Below, in pieces: positions 22,859 through 33,192 of a stretch of 64,000 bases of DNA; within the stretch, counting starts at the first letter, position 1, and the number at the start of each line of letters is the position of its first letter. The position numbers and the translations under genes were made by a program. The stretch covers positions 49,432,342 through 49,496,341 of the forward strand of contig NC_133101.1 of assembly GCF_022965805.1 (NCBI RefSeq). Direction: 5' to 3'. The notes beneath the pieces are model-generated. The model was not told the DNA's origin, made no database searches, and was given only the letters and a program-made list of their open reading frames with translations. The DNA comes from Primulina eburnea (taxonomy: Eukaryota; Streptophyta; Magnoliopsida; Lamiales; Gesneriaceae).

Positions 22859-23357
22859 ACAACATTCTCGTCTACTCAAAGAATGAAGAGATCACAGCAG
22901 ACATCTGACCGCAGTTTTGCAGACCTTGGAAAAGTACCAGCTATTCTCGAAGTTCAGTAAGTGCGAGTTCTAGTTAGAGAAGGTGGCATTCTTAGGCCAC
23001 ATCGTTTCTAGCAGCGGTATCGAGGTAGACCCAACGAAAGTTGCAGCAGTCAGATATTGGGTCGTACCGCAATATTCATCAGAGATCCGTTGTTTCCTGA
23101 GGCTAGCAGGATATTTCGGAAGTCTATTCAAGGATTCTACTCTATCGTAGTTCCACTCACGTCGTTGACAAAGAAGAATGAGAAATTCGTGTGGAGCAAT
23201 GAGTGTCAGAAGAGATTCGATACTTTGAAGCAAGCTCTTATCTCAGTACCAGTATTGGCCATGCCGTCAGGGCCCGAAGGCTTTGTTTTGTATACCGATG
23301 CTTCAAAGCTCGGTTAAGGCGCAGTGTTGATGCAACATGGGAAGGTGATAGCGTATG
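22859..23357 (+). pseudogene. E RT end and RNase H start
   Basis: Continues after the solo LTR: ILVYSKNEE, LEKYQLFSKFSKCEF, a stop, VAFLGHIVSSSGIEVDPTKV, then RNase H with [11 protein letters not shown], a one-base loss, AVLMQHGKVIAYA. Several stops and frameshifts are needed to read it. It ends at GTATG, where Athila A2 begins. RNase H resumes at 34763. Confidence 0.8.
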
Positions 23358-23917
23358 TGATAAACATAAAAATTGTACATTAATTAAATGTTTTATAATA
23401 TAAATATATAGTTTTTGTTTTATTAAATTTTTAAATATTATATGTTTTATAATAAATTGTATAAAATATAAGTTGTTGTGTAATTATAAGTTTTTACTAT
23501 TTTTACAGGTTCGATAAAACAAGAATAACCTTGGCGTTGCAAATGGGATTAAGATGATTCTTGGACCTGTAGAAAGTTGATGTTAATATCTACAATATTG
23601 GTGGCAAGCATGAGATAAAAATCCTCTCACAATTGGGATCAAATTAAGCAACAATTAAAGTTACCGAAGGAGTGGCAGTTTTACCATGCTCTAGTATTTT
23701 GACCATATCTCTCAAACTACTTGGTCAAATATTCTGAAAAAAATACCACAACTAGACAACTCAATTATCCACATGTTTCATTTTATGTGAAGAAGAAAAT
23801 TCGGAGAAGATGCTTGTCAAAAGTGATGTGCAATATAATATTAATTTCTTGGAACACCAATGAAGACTTATGTGTAAAAAATAATATTTTATTTGTGGTT
23901 GTCTCCCCAAATTTGGC

Positions 23918-23925
23918 TATAAATA
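23918..23925 (+). promoter_or_regulatory. TATA box of A2 5' LTR
   Basis: GGCTATAAATAGGGG, a near-ideal plant TATA box, 560 bp into the LTR. The same sequence occurs in the 3' LTR (about 33753) and, inverted, in both A1 LTRs. Transcription would start around 23950, which defines R. Confidence 0.75.
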
Positions 23926-24140
23926 GGGGTGCATTGTAATGTATTGAGATATCCCTCATTCTATGAACAAATCTTTGAGTTCATAATATTTCTCTCTATA
24001 TTTTTCTTTTATTTCTTCATTTAAATATAATTAGCATGTTAATTTCATATTCAAAGTTTTACACTTTGAATAATGAATAGCTAACTTCCTAAAGTTGAGA
24101 TGATAAGGTGAAGCTCTTGGCATGATAATAAGGTTATTAT

Positions 24141-24150
24141 AAGGTAAGAA
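24141..24150 (+). promoter_or_regulatory. Candidate 5' splice site in the A2 leader
   Basis: AAG|GTAAGAA, close to the plant donor consensus, about 190 nt downstream of the presumed start site. A1 keeps AAGGTAAGAATC in its 3' LTR (minus strand near 4127-4136). It could supply spliced mRNAs for the two downstream ORFs. Confidence 0.45.
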
Positions 24151-24264
24151 TCTATGTTTTATATTATTTAATCATTATTTATTGTTTATGTTATATTTAT
24201 TTCTTTAAGCATTTTTATACCCTACTTATAAGTGGGAGTTTTGATTTATTGTTGCTATATATTA

Positions 24265-24520
24265 CACTAAATTCTTGGAACCATTTAAATGTTAGTTTGG
24301 TATTACCAACCATTTAAAATGGATGCCTTGAGTTATTATATATAAATATATTATAATATTAAATTCTTGGAACCATTTAAATGTTAGTTTGGTTTTACCA
24401 ACCATTTAACTTGGATTCCTTGATTTATTATATATGAATATATTATAGTATTAATTTATTGGTACCATTTAAATGTTTGTTTGGTTTTACCAACCATTTA
24501 AAGTGGGAACCTTGATTTAG
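24265..24520 (+). repeat. Three ~95-bp tandem units in LTR U5
   Basis: Three imperfect copies of a unit containing ACCATTTAAATGTTAGTTTGGT, TTTTACCAACCATTTAA and TGATTTATTATATAT. The first half is partly the inverted complement of the second (ACCATTTAAA / TTTAAATGGT). The 3' LTR and both A1 LTRs carry the same units. Confidence 0.75.
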
Positions 24521-24933
24521 TGTTTACAAATATATATAGCACAATAAATACTTGACCACATTTATAAGTTTTGGTATTTATTATGTACTTATAAGATTAT
24601 AATTTATAACATAATATAAATATGATTATTTAATATATTGGAACCATTTTATTAAGTGGATTTCAATATTGTTCGTTAATGTTAACTTTATTAAAATACC
24701 AAGAGTGGATCCTTTAATCTCAACTACTTAAATTTAAATTTGAACAATTAAAATTTACCCATTAAATATTCAATTAAAATTAAAAAGAAACAAAAACAAA
24801 AACAAAAAGACATTGTAGTGGACTTGTAATTACCTTAGCTTCCCTGTGGATACGATATTCGGACTCACCGAATTATACTACTTGTGGACAACCTGCTCTT
24901 GGGAGTGCAACAATCAAAGTCGCAACAAGTTTT

Positions 24934-24950
24934 TGGCGCCGTTGCCGGGG
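24934..24950 (+). other. Primer binding site of A2 (tRNA-Asp)
   Basis: TGGCGCCGTTGCCGGGG, complementary to the 3' end of plant tRNA-Asp(GTC) plus CCA, six bases after the 5' LTR. Athila lineage signature. Confidence 0.9.
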
Positions 24951-25050
24951 AAGTATAATTTAATTTCAAGTCTATTTAATATTGTTTAAAGTTTATTTTT
25001 CTTTTTATTGCTTTTGTGTGTTTTTTTTTTTCTTTTTGTTTTGCATTTGC

Positions 25051-28000
25051 ATGAGCATTTGGTCACGTACACTTAGTGGTCGACTCATTCGAAATAACCC
25101 TTTATTTTTACAAAACATGGCGGAAGAACCCATCCAAGAAAATGAAGATGAAATTCAATCTCAACATGATCATGATAGACGAAGAACACTTAGAGATCAC
25201 ATGAATCCTACACGTACTAGTGCACCTTCATGTCTAGTTTTTCCCCCTGATGCATCTCATTTCAATTTTAAGCCTGGTATTATCCAACTTTTACCCAACT
25301 TTCATGGCTTAGATTCTGAAAATCCATACATGCATTTACGAGAGTTTGAAGAAGTGTGCAACACATATAATGATCTAAATTGTAGCATGAACACCATTCG
25401 CCTTAAGCTTTTTCCTTTTTCTTTAAAAGATAAAGCTAAAACTTGGCTACAAAATCTTAGATCGGGATCCATTCGAACTTGGGATGAATTGCAACAACAA
25501 TTTTTGAAAAAGTTTTTTCCATCTCATAGAACAAATTCTTTCAAAAGGCAAATCATCACTTTCACTCAAAAACAAGGAGAAACTTTTTATCAGTGTTGGG
25601 ATAGATACAAAGAATTGCTTAATCTTTGTCCACATCATGGTTTTGAAATTTGGAGAGTTGTTTCTCAATTTTATGAAGGCTTAACACCTAAAGATAGGCA
25701 AATGGTTGAATTTATGTGTAATGGAACATTTGAAGATAAAGATCCGAACGAGGCAATTGAGTATCTCGATTCATTAGCTGAAAATGCTCAAAATTGGGAC
25801 ACTATAGGTACAATCGAACCATCAAACAAGATTCAATCTCCTACATCTGGTGGAGGTATGTACACTCTCAAAGATGAACATGATCTTCAAGCTAGATTTA
25901 CCTCTTTGGCAAGAAAAGTTGAGGCACTTGAATTGAAAAAGAATGGTCAATTAAAATCTGTTCAAGAAATTGTGTGTCACATCTGTGATACAAGTGATCA
26001 TTTTACAAAAGATTGTCCCACTTTGCCCTCTTTTAAAGAATGTCTCCATGAGCAAGCCAATGTTTTGAACAATTTCAAAAGGCCAAATTTTGAACCATTT
26101 TCTCAAAATTACAATCCAGGTTGGCGAAATCATCCAAATTTTAGTTGGAGGAATGATAATGCTGCACAATTTCCGCAACCACATTTTCAAAATCAACAAA
26201 ATTTTCAAAATTATGCACCTTATGTTCCTCCGCCGAAAAGAAATTTGGAAGATACATTGAATTCTTTCATTGCAAAGCAAGAGTCTATCAATACTCAAAC
26301 TGCTCAAACCATGACAGACTTGAAAGATACTCTTGCTAAATTTGCATCTGCACTTAATGTTCATGAAAAAGGTAAATTTCCTTCACAACCTCTGCCTAAT
26401 CCCAAGGATCATCATACACAAATTGGAACTTCTGGAACTCAACCGATGGATCAGGTAAAATCTGTTATTACTCTTCGAAGTGGTAAGGTTGTGGAAAAAT
26501 CCATTCTTGAACCTTGTGAAGATGATGATAAATCAACTCCAAAGGGTAAGGAAGTGGAACCCATAACTTGCGAAGAGGAGGTTCAACAGACAGTGTCACC
26601 ACCATTCCCTCATGCATTGAAAAATACAAAAAAATCAAATTTGAATTCTGATATATATGATATTTTTAAACAAGTAAAAGTTAATATTCCTTTATTAGAT
26701 GCAATAAAACAGGTACCATCATATGCCAAATTTTTGAAAGACTTGTGCACTGTGAAAAGAAAATTGAATGTGAAAAAGAAAGCATTTTTAGCCGAACAAG
26801 TAAGTGCAATCATTCAAAATAATAATGCTTTGAAATACAAAGACCCTGGTTGTCCTACTATTTCGTGTATTATTGGAGAACGAAAGATTAAAAAAGCCTT
26901 GCTTGACCTTGGAGCTAGTGTGAATTTACTTCCATATTCAGTTTATCAAGAACTCAATCTAGGCGAGTTAAAACCTACTTCGGTAACACTTTTACTTGCT
27001 GATAGATCTGTTAAAGTGCCAAGAGGTATGGTAGAAGACGTGTTGGTCCAAGTTGATAACTTTGTATATCCTGTCGATTTCATAGTTTTAGATACACAAC
27101 CTATTGAAGCTTGTAATGCAATTCCTGTAATTTTAGGTCGTCCATTTTTAGCAACTTCTAATGCTCTTATAAATTGCAGGAATGGAATAATGAAGTTGTC
27201 ATTTGGTAACATGACCTTGGAGCTCAATGTTTTTAATCTTTGTAAGCAACCACATGACAAAGGAGATGAAAGTGAAGATGAAAATCTTATTGAAACTCTT
27301 GTGGAAGAAAACATTCAAGAAGGGAGTACTCGTGATCAATTAGATATTTGTTCAATTGAAACTGTTAAAGAAAATATTGAAATTGATCTTGACGATTTTT
27401 TCAGGTATCACTCGTTACCAGGATCAGAGAAAGAATTTGATGAAAAATATGAGAACAAAGACGAACCACCAGTATTGGAGTTAAAACCCTTGCCAGAAGA
27501 ATTGAAGTATGCATTTCTTGGAGAAGATGAAACATATCCGGTGGTAATTTCTTCCAAACTCTCAAGTAATCAAGAAGGTAAATTAGTTGATATGCTTAAA
27601 AGACATAAAAATGCAATTGGTTGGACACTAAAAGATCTTAAGGGCATTAATCCACTAATTTGCACACACAAAATTCACTTAGAAGAAAATGCAAAAACAT
27701 CTCAACAACCACAAAGGAGATTAAATCCACACATGAAAGATGTTGTGAAAACTGAAGTTCTCAAACTACTTGATGTTGGAATTATCTACCCTATTTCTGA
27801 TAGTAAGTGGGTAAGCCCAACACAAGTAGTTCCAAAAAAATCTGGCATCACAGTGATAAAAAATGAAAAAGGTGAATTGTTAACAAGTCGAGTCCCATCT
27901 AGTTGGCGGATGTGTATTGATTATAGAAAATTAAATGACGCCACTAGAAAAGATCATTTTCCATTACCATTTTTGGATCAAATTTTAGAAAGAGTAGCAG

Positions 28001-30363
28001 GTCATCCCTACTACTGTTTTCTTGACGGATATTCAGGCTATTATCAAATTCCCATTGCACTCGAAGATCAAGAAAAAACTACATTCACATGTCCTTTTGG
28101 AACATTTGCATTCAGAAGGATGCCATTTGGTTTATGCAATGCCCCAGCAACATTTCAAAGATGTATGCTAAGCATTTTCTGCGACATGGTTGAAAATTGT
28201 TTGGAAATTTTTATGGATGATTTAACTGTTTTTGGGAATACATTTGATAATTGTCTTGAAAATTTGGAAAAAGTTTTAAAAAGATGCGAGGAAAAAGGTC
28301 TTATTTTAAATTGGGAAAAATGTCATTACATGATTACTTCTGGAATTGTTTTGGGACATGTCGTGTCATCTCATGGAATTGAAGTCGATAAAGCAAAAGT
28401 TGATGTCATTGCCAATTTACCCCCTCCAAAAACCATTAAAGAAATTCGCTCATTTTTGAGACATGCTGGATTTTATAGGAGGTTTATAAAGGACTTTAGT
28501 TTAATCTCTAAACCCATTTGTAACCTCTTAACAAAAGACAGTGCATTTGAGTGGACTCAAGAATGTCAAAATGCTTTTGATAAAATCATTCGACATTTAA
28601 CATCAGCTCCTATCATGCAACCTCCTGATTGGTCTTTACCATTTGAAATCATGTGCGATGCGAGTGATTATGCAGTCGGTGCAGTATTGGGTCAAAGAAG
28701 AAACGGTAAGCCTTATGTGATATATTATGCAAGTAGAACTTTAAACAATGCTCAAATGAATTACTCCACAACTGAAAAAGAGCTACTTGCTGTAATATTT
28801 GCATTAGATAAATTTCGTTCTTATTTGATTGGATCAACAACTATCGTGTTTACTGATCATTCTGCTATTAGATATTTGTTGACCAAACAGGATGCAAAGC
28901 CACGACTGATACGATGGATTTTGTTGCTCCAAGAATTTGACATTGTAATCAAAGATAAAAAAGGAACCGAGAATGTCGTAGCCGATCATTTATCGAGACT
29001 AGTAACAGGATCATCTTTTGAAATGACACCAATTAACGATAATTTTCCTGATGAACATCTATTTTCAGTTACTACTACACCTTGGTTTGCTAACATAGTA
29101 AATTTTCTTGTGACAGGAAAAATGCCACCGCAATGGAGTTCCCAAGATAAAAGAAAATTTTTGAATGAGGTAAAAAACTTTTATTGGGATGATCCGTATC
29201 TGTTCAAGTATTGTCCGGATCAAATTTTTCGACGTTGCATACCCGACAATGAGGTAAGTAGTGTCATTAAATTTTGTCATTCAGAAGCATGCGGGGGACA
29301 TTTTTCTTCAAAGAAAACAGCTGCAAAAATCTTGCAGTGTGGATTTTATTGGCCCACTTTGTTTAAAGACACCCACGAAATCTGCAAGATCTGTGAAAAT
29401 TGTCAAAAATTGGGTGCGATTTCAAAAAGAAACATGATGCCTTTGAATCCTATCATTGAAATTGAAATATTTGATTGTTGGGGAATAGATTTTATGGGAC
29501 CTTTTCCACCGTCGTTTGGATACTTGTATATTTTAGTTGCAGTTGATTATGTTTCCAAATGGATAGAGGCAATTCCATGTCGAACAAATGATCATAAAAT
29601 CGTCATCAAATTTTTGAAAGAAAATATTTTTAGTAGATTCGGAATTCCTCGAGCTATGATAAGTGATGGGGGAACTCACTTTGTTAATAAACCATTTGCT
29701 TCATTAATGAAAAAATATGGTATTACTCACAAAGTAACAACTCCTTATCATCCTCAAACAAATGGACAAGTTGAATTAGCTAATAGGGAGATAAAGCAAA
29801 TTTTGGAAAAAATTGTTAACTCAAATAGAAAAGACTGGTCTCTGCGACTTAATGATGCACTGTGGGCATATCGAACAGCTTTTAAAACATCATTGAATAT
29901 GTCTCCCTATAGGTTGGTTTATGGAAAACATTGTCATTTGCCTGTGGAATTGGAACATAAAGCTTATTGGGCGATAAAAACTTTAAATTCAAGCATGGAT
30001 GATGCCAACAAATTGCGTAAATTGCAACTTAATGAACTTGATGAACTCAGAAATGATGCGTATGAGAATTCAAGGATTTATAAAGCAAAAATCAAATCAT
30101 TTCATGATAAAACAATTCTTAGAAAATCTTTTGAGATTGGTAAAAAAGTTTTGCTTTATAATTCTCGACTTCACATATTCCCAGGAAAATTACGATCAAG
30201 ATGGACAGGCCCATATGTTATAAAGCATGTGTATCCTTATGGAGCTGTGGATATTGAAAATCCTAAAAATGGTGATGTTTTTAAAGTGAATGGACAAAGG
30301 CTTAAACCATTTTTGGAAAATGAAATTTTTCAAGAAGAGTTTATTTCCCTTTCTGATCCTTGA
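25051..30363 (+). CDS. Athila gag-pol polyprotein, intact
   Basis: 1770 residues from the ATG at 25051. The frame is open further up to 24982, and MAEEP at 25117 is another possible start that A1 also keeps. Order: gag capsid region, zinc knuckle [14 protein letters not shown] (residues 309-322, CX2CX4HX4C), protease with [12 protein letters not shown] (Asp 619, with Leu replacing the usual Ser/Thr), RT with [12 protein letters not shown] and MDD (1055-1057), RNase H with MCDASD (Asp 1203) and DHLSRL, integrase zinc domain (HxxxCGGH to CKICENC) and catalytic D1480, D1539, E1575 with DX58DX35E spacing. It ends SLSDP. There is no internal stop or frameshift. This single fused frame supplies all enzymes for replication, so A2 may be able to move itself and the decayed A1 family. 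Gag and pol are not separated by a frameshift, as is common in plant Ty3 elements. Confidence 0.95.
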   Translation: MSIWSRTLSGRLIRNNPLFLQNMAEEPIQENEDEIQSQHDHDRRRTLRDHMNPTRTSAPSCLVFPPDASHFNFKPGIIQLLPNFHGLDSENPYMHLREFEEVCNTYNDLNCSMNTIRLKLFPFSLKDKAKTWLQNLRSGSIRTWDELQQQFLKKFFPSHRTNSFKRQIITFTQKQGETFYQCWDRYKELLNLCPHHGFEIWRVVSQFYEGLTPKDRQMVEFMCNGTFEDKDPNEAIEYLDSLAENAQNWDTIGTIEPSNKIQSPTSGGGMYTLKDEHDLQARFTSLARKVEALELKKNGQLKSVQEIVCHICDTSDHFTKDCPTLPSFKECLHEQANVLNNFKRPNFEPFSQNYNPGWRNHPNFSWRNDNAAQFPQPHFQNQQNFQNYAPYVPPPKRNLEDTLNSFIAKQESINTQTAQTMTDLKDTLAKFASALNVHEKGKFPSQPLPNPKDHHTQIGTSGTQPMDQVKSVITLRSGKVVEKSILEPCEDDDKSTPKGKEVEPITCEEEVQQTVSPPFPHALKNTKKSNLNSDIYDIFKQVKVNIPLLDAIKQVPSYAKFLKDLCTVKRKLNVKKKAFLAEQVSAIIQNNNALKYKDPGCPTISCIIGERKIKKALLDLGASVNLLPYSVYQELNLGELKPTSVTLLLADRSVKVPRGMVEDVLVQVDNFVYPVDFIVLDTQPIEACNAIPVILGRPFLATSNALINCRNGIMKLSFGNMTLELNVFNLCKQPHDKGDESEDENLIETLVEENIQEGSTRDQLDICSIETVKENIEIDLDDFFRYHSLPGSEKEFDEKYENKDEPPVLELKPLPEELKYAFLGEDETYPVVISSKLSSNQEGKLVDMLKRHKNAIGWTLKDLKGINPLICTHKIHLEENAKTSQQPQRRLNPHMKDVVKTEVLKLLDVGIIYPISDSKWVSPTQVVPKKSGITVIKNEKGELLTSRVPSSWRMCIDYRKLNDATRKDHFPLPFLDQILERVAGHPYYCFLDGYSGYYQIPIALEDQEKTTFTCPFGTFAFRRMPFGLCNAPATFQRCMLSIFCDMVENCLEIFMDDLTVFGNTFDNCLENLEKVLKRCEEKGLILNWEKCHYMITSGIVLGHVVSSHGIEVDKAKVDVIANLPPPKTIKEIRSFLRHAGFYRRFIKDFSLISKPICNLLTKDSAFEWTQECQNAFDKIIRHLTSAPIMQPPDWSLPFEIMCDASDYAVGAVLGQRRNGKPYVIYYASRTLNNAQMNYSTTEKELLAVIFALDKFRSYLIGSTTIVFTDHSAIRYLLTKQDAKPRLIRWILLLQEFDIVIKDKKGTENVVADHLSRLVTGSSFEMTPINDNFPDEHLFSVTTTPWFANIVNFLVTGKMPPQWSSQDKRKFLNEVKNFYWDDPYLFKYCPDQIFRRCIPDNEVSSVIKFCHSEACGGHFSSKKTAAKILQCGFYWPTLFKDTHEICKICENCQKLGAISKRNMMPLNPIIEIEIFDCWGIDFMGPFPPSFGYLYILVAVDYVSKWIEAIPCRTNDHKIVIKFLKENIFSRFGIPRAMISDGGTHFVNKPFASLMKKYGITHKVTTPYHPQTNGQVELANREIKQILEKIVNSNRKDWSLRLNDALWAYRTAFKTSLNMSPYRLVYGKHCHLPVELEHKAYWAIKTLNSSMDDANKLRKLQLNELDELRNDAYENSRIYKAKIKSFHDKTILRKSFEIGKKVLLYNSRLHIFPGKLRSRWTGPYVIKHVYPYGAVDIENPKNGDVFKVNGQRLKPFLENEIFQEEFISLSDP

Positions 30364-30545
30364 TTTTTTTTTTTGTGTTGCATTTGATTATTGTTTGTTT
30401 TTATTTCAGGTTTTCTTAATCTTTTTATTTTCCCGGTTAAATGGCGGATAACGGTACTCCGTGACTCTCATAGTCGGTTAAATCAGTTTCCCACAATTGC
30501 TGATACAAAAATTAAAAAAAAAAAATCATTTCTTTTCTTTTCAAA
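30364..30545 (+). promoter_or_regulatory. Spacer with splice-acceptor-like site before the cysteine-rich ORF
   Basis: TTGTTTGTTTTTATTTCAG ends at 30409, a strong pyrimidine-rich 3' splice-site match 137 nt before the ATG at 30546. A1 has the same sequence on the minus strand (near 7303-7320). A short upstream ATG frame (MADNGTP) lies at about 30441-30464. An A-run at 30510-30525 separates the ORF from an out-of-frame hydrophobic stretch that in A1 is in frame with it. Confidence 0.45.
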
Positions 30546-31091
30546 ATGGATGAAATTCTCTCAAAAATTTGTAAATATTTTCCCTCTGTTTCTGAAAATG
30601 TTCTAAAAAAAATTTATGCAGGAAGGTGTGAAAGATTGAGATTACTAATGCAAAAAGGAATTCCAGAAGATATTCGTCTTGTAATAGAAGCTAAGGTCCG
30701 ATTAGGAGGAGAAGTTCCACAATCATTGCTTATTCGGTATTTGCCTGGATTAGGAAAAAGCACTTATGCGAAAAAACGAAGGGCCAAAAGTTTAGGGGTT
30801 TGTCATAAGTGTGCAAGATGGACTTGTGACAAACGATGCAGATCTTTGGGATGTGTTTCCAATAACAGAGAAGATAAAATTGATTTCATTAAGAATGGGC
30901 TGAGTAAGGAGTCTTTAGATAACATCTTATTGACTCTTGAGACGCATTCTAGTGGACATGTGCATATTGAACTTCTCCGTTTATGGAAACAATTTCAAGA
31001 TGAGCGTCATAGTCTTGGGAATCTGACTAAAAAAGACCCTGTTTGCCAATTTATAAGAAAATTGGATGGGAAGCATATCCTCGACTCATAG
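30546..31091 (+). CDS. Cysteine-rich, basic protein resembling flexivirus nucleic-acid-binding protein
   Basis: 181 residues. The core, residues 69-118, has S-T-Y-A-KKRRAK (72-81), then C86HKC89, C94, C98, C103, and FIKNG near 114-118. A basic stretch directly followed by a C-x2-C cluster and then a phenylalanine-isoleucine block is the plan of the cysteine-rich nucleic-acid-binding proteins of carlaviruses and related flexiviruses (Pfam Carla_C4 type). Those proteins bind nucleic acids through a zinc-finger-like core, and some act as silencing suppressors or nuclear regulators. The flanks (1-65, 120-181) are not recognised. It occupies the place between pol and 3' LTR where Athila elements may have an env-like gene; no transmembrane segment is seen. 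A1 has the same ORF with one stop. The viral affinity is from remembered family features, not an alignment. It could instead be an unrelated zinc-binding protein. Confidence 0.7.
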   Translation: MDEILSKICKYFPSVSENVLKKIYAGRCERLRLLMQKGIPEDIRLVIEAKVRLGGEVPQSLLIRYLPGLGKSTYAKKRRAKSLGVCHKCARWTCDKRCRSLGCVSNNREDKIDFIKNGLSKESLDNILLTLETHSSGHVHIELLRLWKQFQDERHSLGNLTKKDPVCQFIRKLDGKHILDS

Positions 31092-31301
31092 AAGGCGTTG
31101 AAGCCGTTTCTGGACGTAAAACCAGAGGAAAATTGTGAGCCACAATCACACTACTGTTTATAAGCATGTGTGTCATTATTTTTTTACTATTTATTCTGTT
31201 TACAGCTGTGACCCATAGTTTTGTCATGATAACATATTACCCCTATAAAATCTCTCATCTTTCTTTCTACTTTCGCAGAAAAAAAAAAGGAAAGTAAAAA
31301 C
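31092..31301 (+). promoter_or_regulatory. Spacer with TATA-like box and splice-acceptor-like site before LOG
   Basis: CCCTATAAAATCTC (TATAAAA 31244-31250) lies 52 nt before the LOG ATG, and TTTCTTTCTACTTTCGCAG ends at 31278, 24 nt before it. Both are kept in A1 on the minus strand (near 6449-6495). Either an internal promoter or a splice acceptor would allow separate LOG expression. The two explanations compete. Confidence 0.5.
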
Positions 31302-31940
31302 ATGACTGGATCCTCTGCACAAACATTGAAAAATATTTGTGTATTTTGTGGGTCGAGTCCTGGAAAAAATGAAGTGTTTGTAGAAGCAGCGAATAATCTT
31401 GGAAAGATATTGGCTGAGAGAAAAATTCACTTAGTATATGGGGGAGGTAATATTGGGTTAATGGGATCTGTTTCAACATCTGCTCATCTTGGAGGTAGTC
31501 AGGTATTGGGTATTATTCCTATAGCTTTAGCTGAAGGAAATATTACAGGTGTTACGATTGGGGAGGAATTAAAAGTTTCTTCTATGTATGAAAGAATCAC
31601 TCAAATGATTGAAAATTCTGATGCTTTTATCGCACTACCAGGTGGTTTTGGTACATTAGAAGAAATTTTTCACACTGTTTCTTGGGCACAACTTAATATC
31701 CATAATAAACCCGTGGGCTTGTTGAATATCAATAATTATTATGACAGTTTGTTGACATTTCTTGATAAAGCTGTGGAACAGAATTTCATTTCAGAAAATT
31801 CACGACGGATGCTCATCTGTGCTTCGACTGCCGATCAATTAATTGATGATTTGGAAGCTTTTGTTCATAAGCCTGATCCGATGATAACAAAGATCAATTG
31901 GTCGCAATCAAGCAGTAAGAAAAGGAAGTTGGATCATTGA
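31302..31940 (+). CDS. LOG: Cytokinin riboside 5'-monophosphate phosphoribohydrolase (LOG) captured by a retrotransposon
   Basis: 212 residues, near the full length of plant LOG proteins. LOG cleaves cytokinin riboside monophosphates to free, active cytokinins in cytosol and nucleus. Visible: CVFCGSSPG (13-21), YGGGNIGLMG (46-55), the Arg of the M-x-x-R block (Arg98, with Tyr96 and Ile99 where His and Lys are usual), the catalytic signature PGGFGTLEE (113-121), and VSWAQLNIHNKPVGLLN (126-142). The C-terminus SSSKKRKLDH looks like a nuclear localisation signal. Plant LOG genes have several introns; this one has none, consistent with capture of a processed transcript. It lies between pol and the 3' LTR of an intact element, in the element's own direction. 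A1 has a deleted copy, so the gene belongs to this Athila family. Such proteins are often misannotated as lysine decarboxylase. Activity is untested; the Ile99 change may matter. Confidence 0.93.
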   Translation: MTGSSAQTLKNICVFCGSSPGKNEVFVEAANNLGKILAERKIHLVYGGGNIGLMGSVSTSAHLGGSQVLGIIPIALAEGNITGVTIGEELKVSSMYERITQMIENSDAFIALPGGFGTLEEIFHTVSWAQLNIHNKPVGLLNINNYYDSLLTFLDKAVEQNFISENSRRMLICASTADQLIDDLEAFVHKPDPMITKINWSQSSSKKRKLDH

Positions 31941-33182
31941 TTCAAAAGTCGTGGATTGGTTTGCGTTTGTTTCAGTTTGTTATCTTCAATAAAGTTCCAG
32001 GTGATATCTCTTTCATTATGTACTCTTTATTAATAGCTATTTTGACATTAGGGACAATGTCATATTCTGATTGGGGGGAGAACACATATAAAAAAAAAAA
32101 AAAAACAAATTTAAAAAAAAATTAAATATTATTTTAAAATAAAACCATGTTTATTGTTTGTACCTTAGTAATTTTTTGCAAAAATGTCATACATTACATA
32201 TTTGAAAGATTTAAATTAGAACATGCATTAATCTATTTAAGAATGTTTAAATTTTATTTGAAAAAAGGTCATTTTTAATATTCTGATCAATATAAAAATA
32301 TGATTTATGAAATCTTTTTGAGTGATTAACCATTGTGATAAAATTAGGTAGTAAAGTATATGGCCCAAGATATACCTTATAAGAGTGCCTAAAATTTTTG
32401 AACTCACACATATTTTGTGAGTGAGTGGAGAGGACTGAGAAAACAGCTTTCGAGCCTTTATTGATCATGAGAGAGACTATCTATTGTTTAGATCTTGAGT
32501 TCTTATTTTGAAAAAAAAAATATATATTTCCTGAAAAAAAAAAGGAAAAAAAAGAAAAATACAAAAAGAAAGATGTTGAAGATCTATGTAATTTTTAAGT
32601 TATATGCTGCGACCCATTTTTCTCTCATAAGAATAAAAAAATAAAAAAAAAAATAAAAAAAGAAAGAGAGAAATACATTGTACAAATTAAATAAATATGT
32701 GGTCAAAAAGCATAAACTTAGTCTGATTCCATGATGTAAAAAAAAAAAAAAATCAGGAAAAAAAAATATAATAAGAACAACTGGATTTTAAATCAATTGA
32801 TTTTCTATCTTTTGATTAGTTTGGCTCGTTTGTCTGTCTGCATTCTGTAAACCATTTTTCTGAGCATTTATCTGTATTCCAACTCCATGAGAGAAATCGT
32901 TGCCATAAATTGAAACATTTATTAACCTGTGAGGATATGGAGTTGAGACTCTTACTAGGAATTTCTGAAGGCCGTGTACATTTAACTACCTAAAATAAGC
33001 TTTGAATTAATCATCTCAAATTATTTCATAAATTATAATTATGATGATCTTGATATAACTTTGACAGTTTTCAAATTTTATTTAAACACTTAGATAGTTC
33101 TGATTACATTTCTATTTAAATTAATCAATATGTTTTGTATTGCTATTAACGCTTAAATTGCTAGGGACTAGCAATAAGCTGG
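31941..33182 (+). other. AT-rich non-coding spacer of A2
   Basis: 1.24 kb with long A runs (32091-32105, 32510-32560, 32640-32665, 32738-32765) and no convincing frame. A1 keeps most of it (4922-6120), so it may hold signals needed by the element such as packaging or RNA stability elements. I see no specific motif. Confidence 0.6.
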
Positions 33183-33192
33183 TTGGGAGGTG
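33183..33192 (+). other. Polypurine tract of A2
   Basis: TTGGGAGGTG immediately before the 3' LTR start TGATAAAC. A1 has the reverse complement, with small changes, at 4922-4935. Confidence 0.6.

Larger units (their letters stand above)
23358..24927 (+). repeat. 5' LTR of A2
   Basis: TGATAAACAT...GTCGCAACA, 1570 bp, preceded by GTATG. The promoter and leader features are listed separately. A frame of 72 codons inside is the same in both LTRs only because the LTRs are copies. Confidence 0.95.

Noticed and set aside
23721..23939. 72-codon ORF in the A2 5' LTR, repeated at 33556-33774
   Set aside because: Located before the TATA box in U3, not open in A1 LTRs, no protein-like features.
24934..24950. 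tRNA-like match (tRNA-Asp) considered as a tRNA gene
   Set aside because: Only the 17 bases complementary to the tRNA 3' end are present; it is a primer binding site. The same applies to 39489-39500 (tRNA-iMet).
31302..31940. Lysine decarboxylase annotation for the LOG ORF
   Set aside because: The PGGxGTxxE family was historically mislabelled; the motif set fits the cytokinin phosphoribohydrolase LOG.
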